The notes under the pieces were generated by a model. The model did not search any database. It saw only the letters and a list, made by a program, of their open reading frames with translations, and was not told the DNA's origin. 9,662 bases of DNA. Origin: Leptospira ellisii (GTDB taxonomy: Bacteria; Spirochaetota; Leptospiria; Leptospirales; Leptospiraceae). The stretch spans positions 1 to 9,662 of the forward strand of contig NZ_NPEF01000152.1 of NCBI RefSeq assembly GCF_002811955.1, read 5' to 3'. Positions 9,229 through 9,662 of this stretch are shown one piece after another. Within the stretch, counting starts at the first letter, position 1, and each line of letters begins with the position of its first letter. The position numbers and the translations under genes are program-made.

Positions 9229-9662
9229 TCAAATCGGAGGCCGCGCCTGAGTCCCTTCCAAAAGCAAAAAGAAAAACGCGAGAGCCCCTAAATATACGAG
9301 CATCGTCAAAAACGCCCAAAGAATCTTTTCCGGAAACGACGCGTACGCCACGACCCGATACGCATACGCCGTAAAAACCCCGAGTAGAAATTCGGGAATC
9401 AAAACATACACCGCCGCATGACCGACCTGCCAGACGTTTTTCGCAAACCAAACCGGGATCAAATACGAAACCTCTTCCGAAACGAAAAAGAAAACGAAGG
9501 CGACGAAACCTCCCAAAAGATAACTCTGAATTTCGGGCGCGTTCTGTTTCCGTTTTCGATACCGGACGGAAACGAAGGTGGATACGAACAAAGGAATGAC
9601 CCAAAGTCCCGCCATATAACCCGACACGGTTCCGATCTTAGGAAATCCGTCCGCCGGGAATT
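9229..9662 (-). CDS. Multi-pass membrane protein of unknown function (partial, N-terminus outside window)
   Basis: I do not recognise this protein. The frame ends with TGA at 9229-9231 and stays open to the right edge. The residues before the first possible internal starts (a GTG at 9627 and an ATG at 9615) read plausibly as protein (ADGFPKIGTVSGYM), so the true start is probably beyond the window. Counting from the GTG, 132 residues carry four predicted membrane helices (about 5-21, 36-52, 68-88 and 102-124) joined by short loops. A basic loop RYRKRK sits at 22-27, and an acidic pair EE (51-52) at the end of helix two is followed by VSYLIPVWF. The C-terminal tail is short (EGTQARPPI). It lies upstream of the beta-lactamase gene on the same strand, 130 bp away. 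A second frame over the same bases (9131-9604) is Arg/Phe-rich and a shadow. Confidence 0.7.
   Translation of the reverse strand, partial: FPADGFPKIGTVSGYMAGLWVIPLFVSTFVSVRYRKRKQNAPEIQSYLLGGFVAFVFFFVSEEVSYLIPVWFAKNVWQVGHAAVYVLIPEFLLGVFTAYAYRVVAYASFPEKILWAFLTMLVYLGALAFFFLLLEGTQARPPI

Noticed and set aside
9131..9604. Minus-strand 157-codon frame overlapping the membrane protein gene
   Set aside because: It is a shadow of the membrane protein frame; Arg/Phe-rich, with no coherent hydrophobic segments.

Overview
The window looks like chromosomal DNA from a spirochaete, most likely Leptospira. The GC content is in the high 40s by eye, which would suit one of the more GC-rich members of the genus. 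The evidence is the sdhC-sdhA-sdhB order encoding a type-B succinate:quinone oxidoreductase with a single membrane anchor, the sequence character of the proteins, and a cluster of short intergenic elements of the form TTGTGGGAACTCCTACGA, which I recall as common in pathogenic-clade Leptospira genomes. The genus call is inference from memory; no search was possible.

Layout from left to right. (1) 1-1038, minus strand: an aldo/keto reductase with a complete catalytic tetrad, cut by the left edge. (2) 1039-1315: a divergent intergenic region with a stem-loop about 60 bp upstream of sdhC. (3) 1316-4659, plus strand: sdhC, sdhA and sdhB, tightly packed (18-nt gap, then a 1-nt TAATG overlap), followed about 130 bp later by a strong intrinsic terminator. 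(4) 4660-5057: a convergent intergenic region holding a 13-bp exact direct repeat, the terminator and a perfect 16-bp palindrome. (5) 5058-5993, minus strand: a PLP-fold enzyme of the ACC deaminase/D-cysteine desulfhydrase family with altered active-site motifs. (6) 5994-6352: a non-coding stretch with five copies of the short repeat in both orientations, building two long hairpins. (7) 6353-8158, minus strand: lepA (EF4). (8) 8247-9098, minus strand: a class D (OXA-type) beta-lactamase with all its catalytic motifs. (9) 9099-9228: a spacer with a sixth, isolated repeat copy. (10) 9229-9662, minus strand: a multi-pass membrane protein of unknown function, open to the right edge.

Functionally, sdhCAB forms one complete unit linking the TCA cycle to the quinone pool. 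The four minus-strand genes on the right (membrane protein, beta-lactamase, lepA, PLP enzyme) run in the same direction, but gaps of 130, 88 and 359 bp and unrelated functions give no reason to treat them as one pathway. I see no transposase, integrase, CRISPR array, tRNA, rRNA or phage gene. The parts most worth following up are the repeat/hairpin cluster, the PLP enzyme with a rewritten active site, and the cysteine pair beside the catalytic SxV motif of the beta-lactamase.
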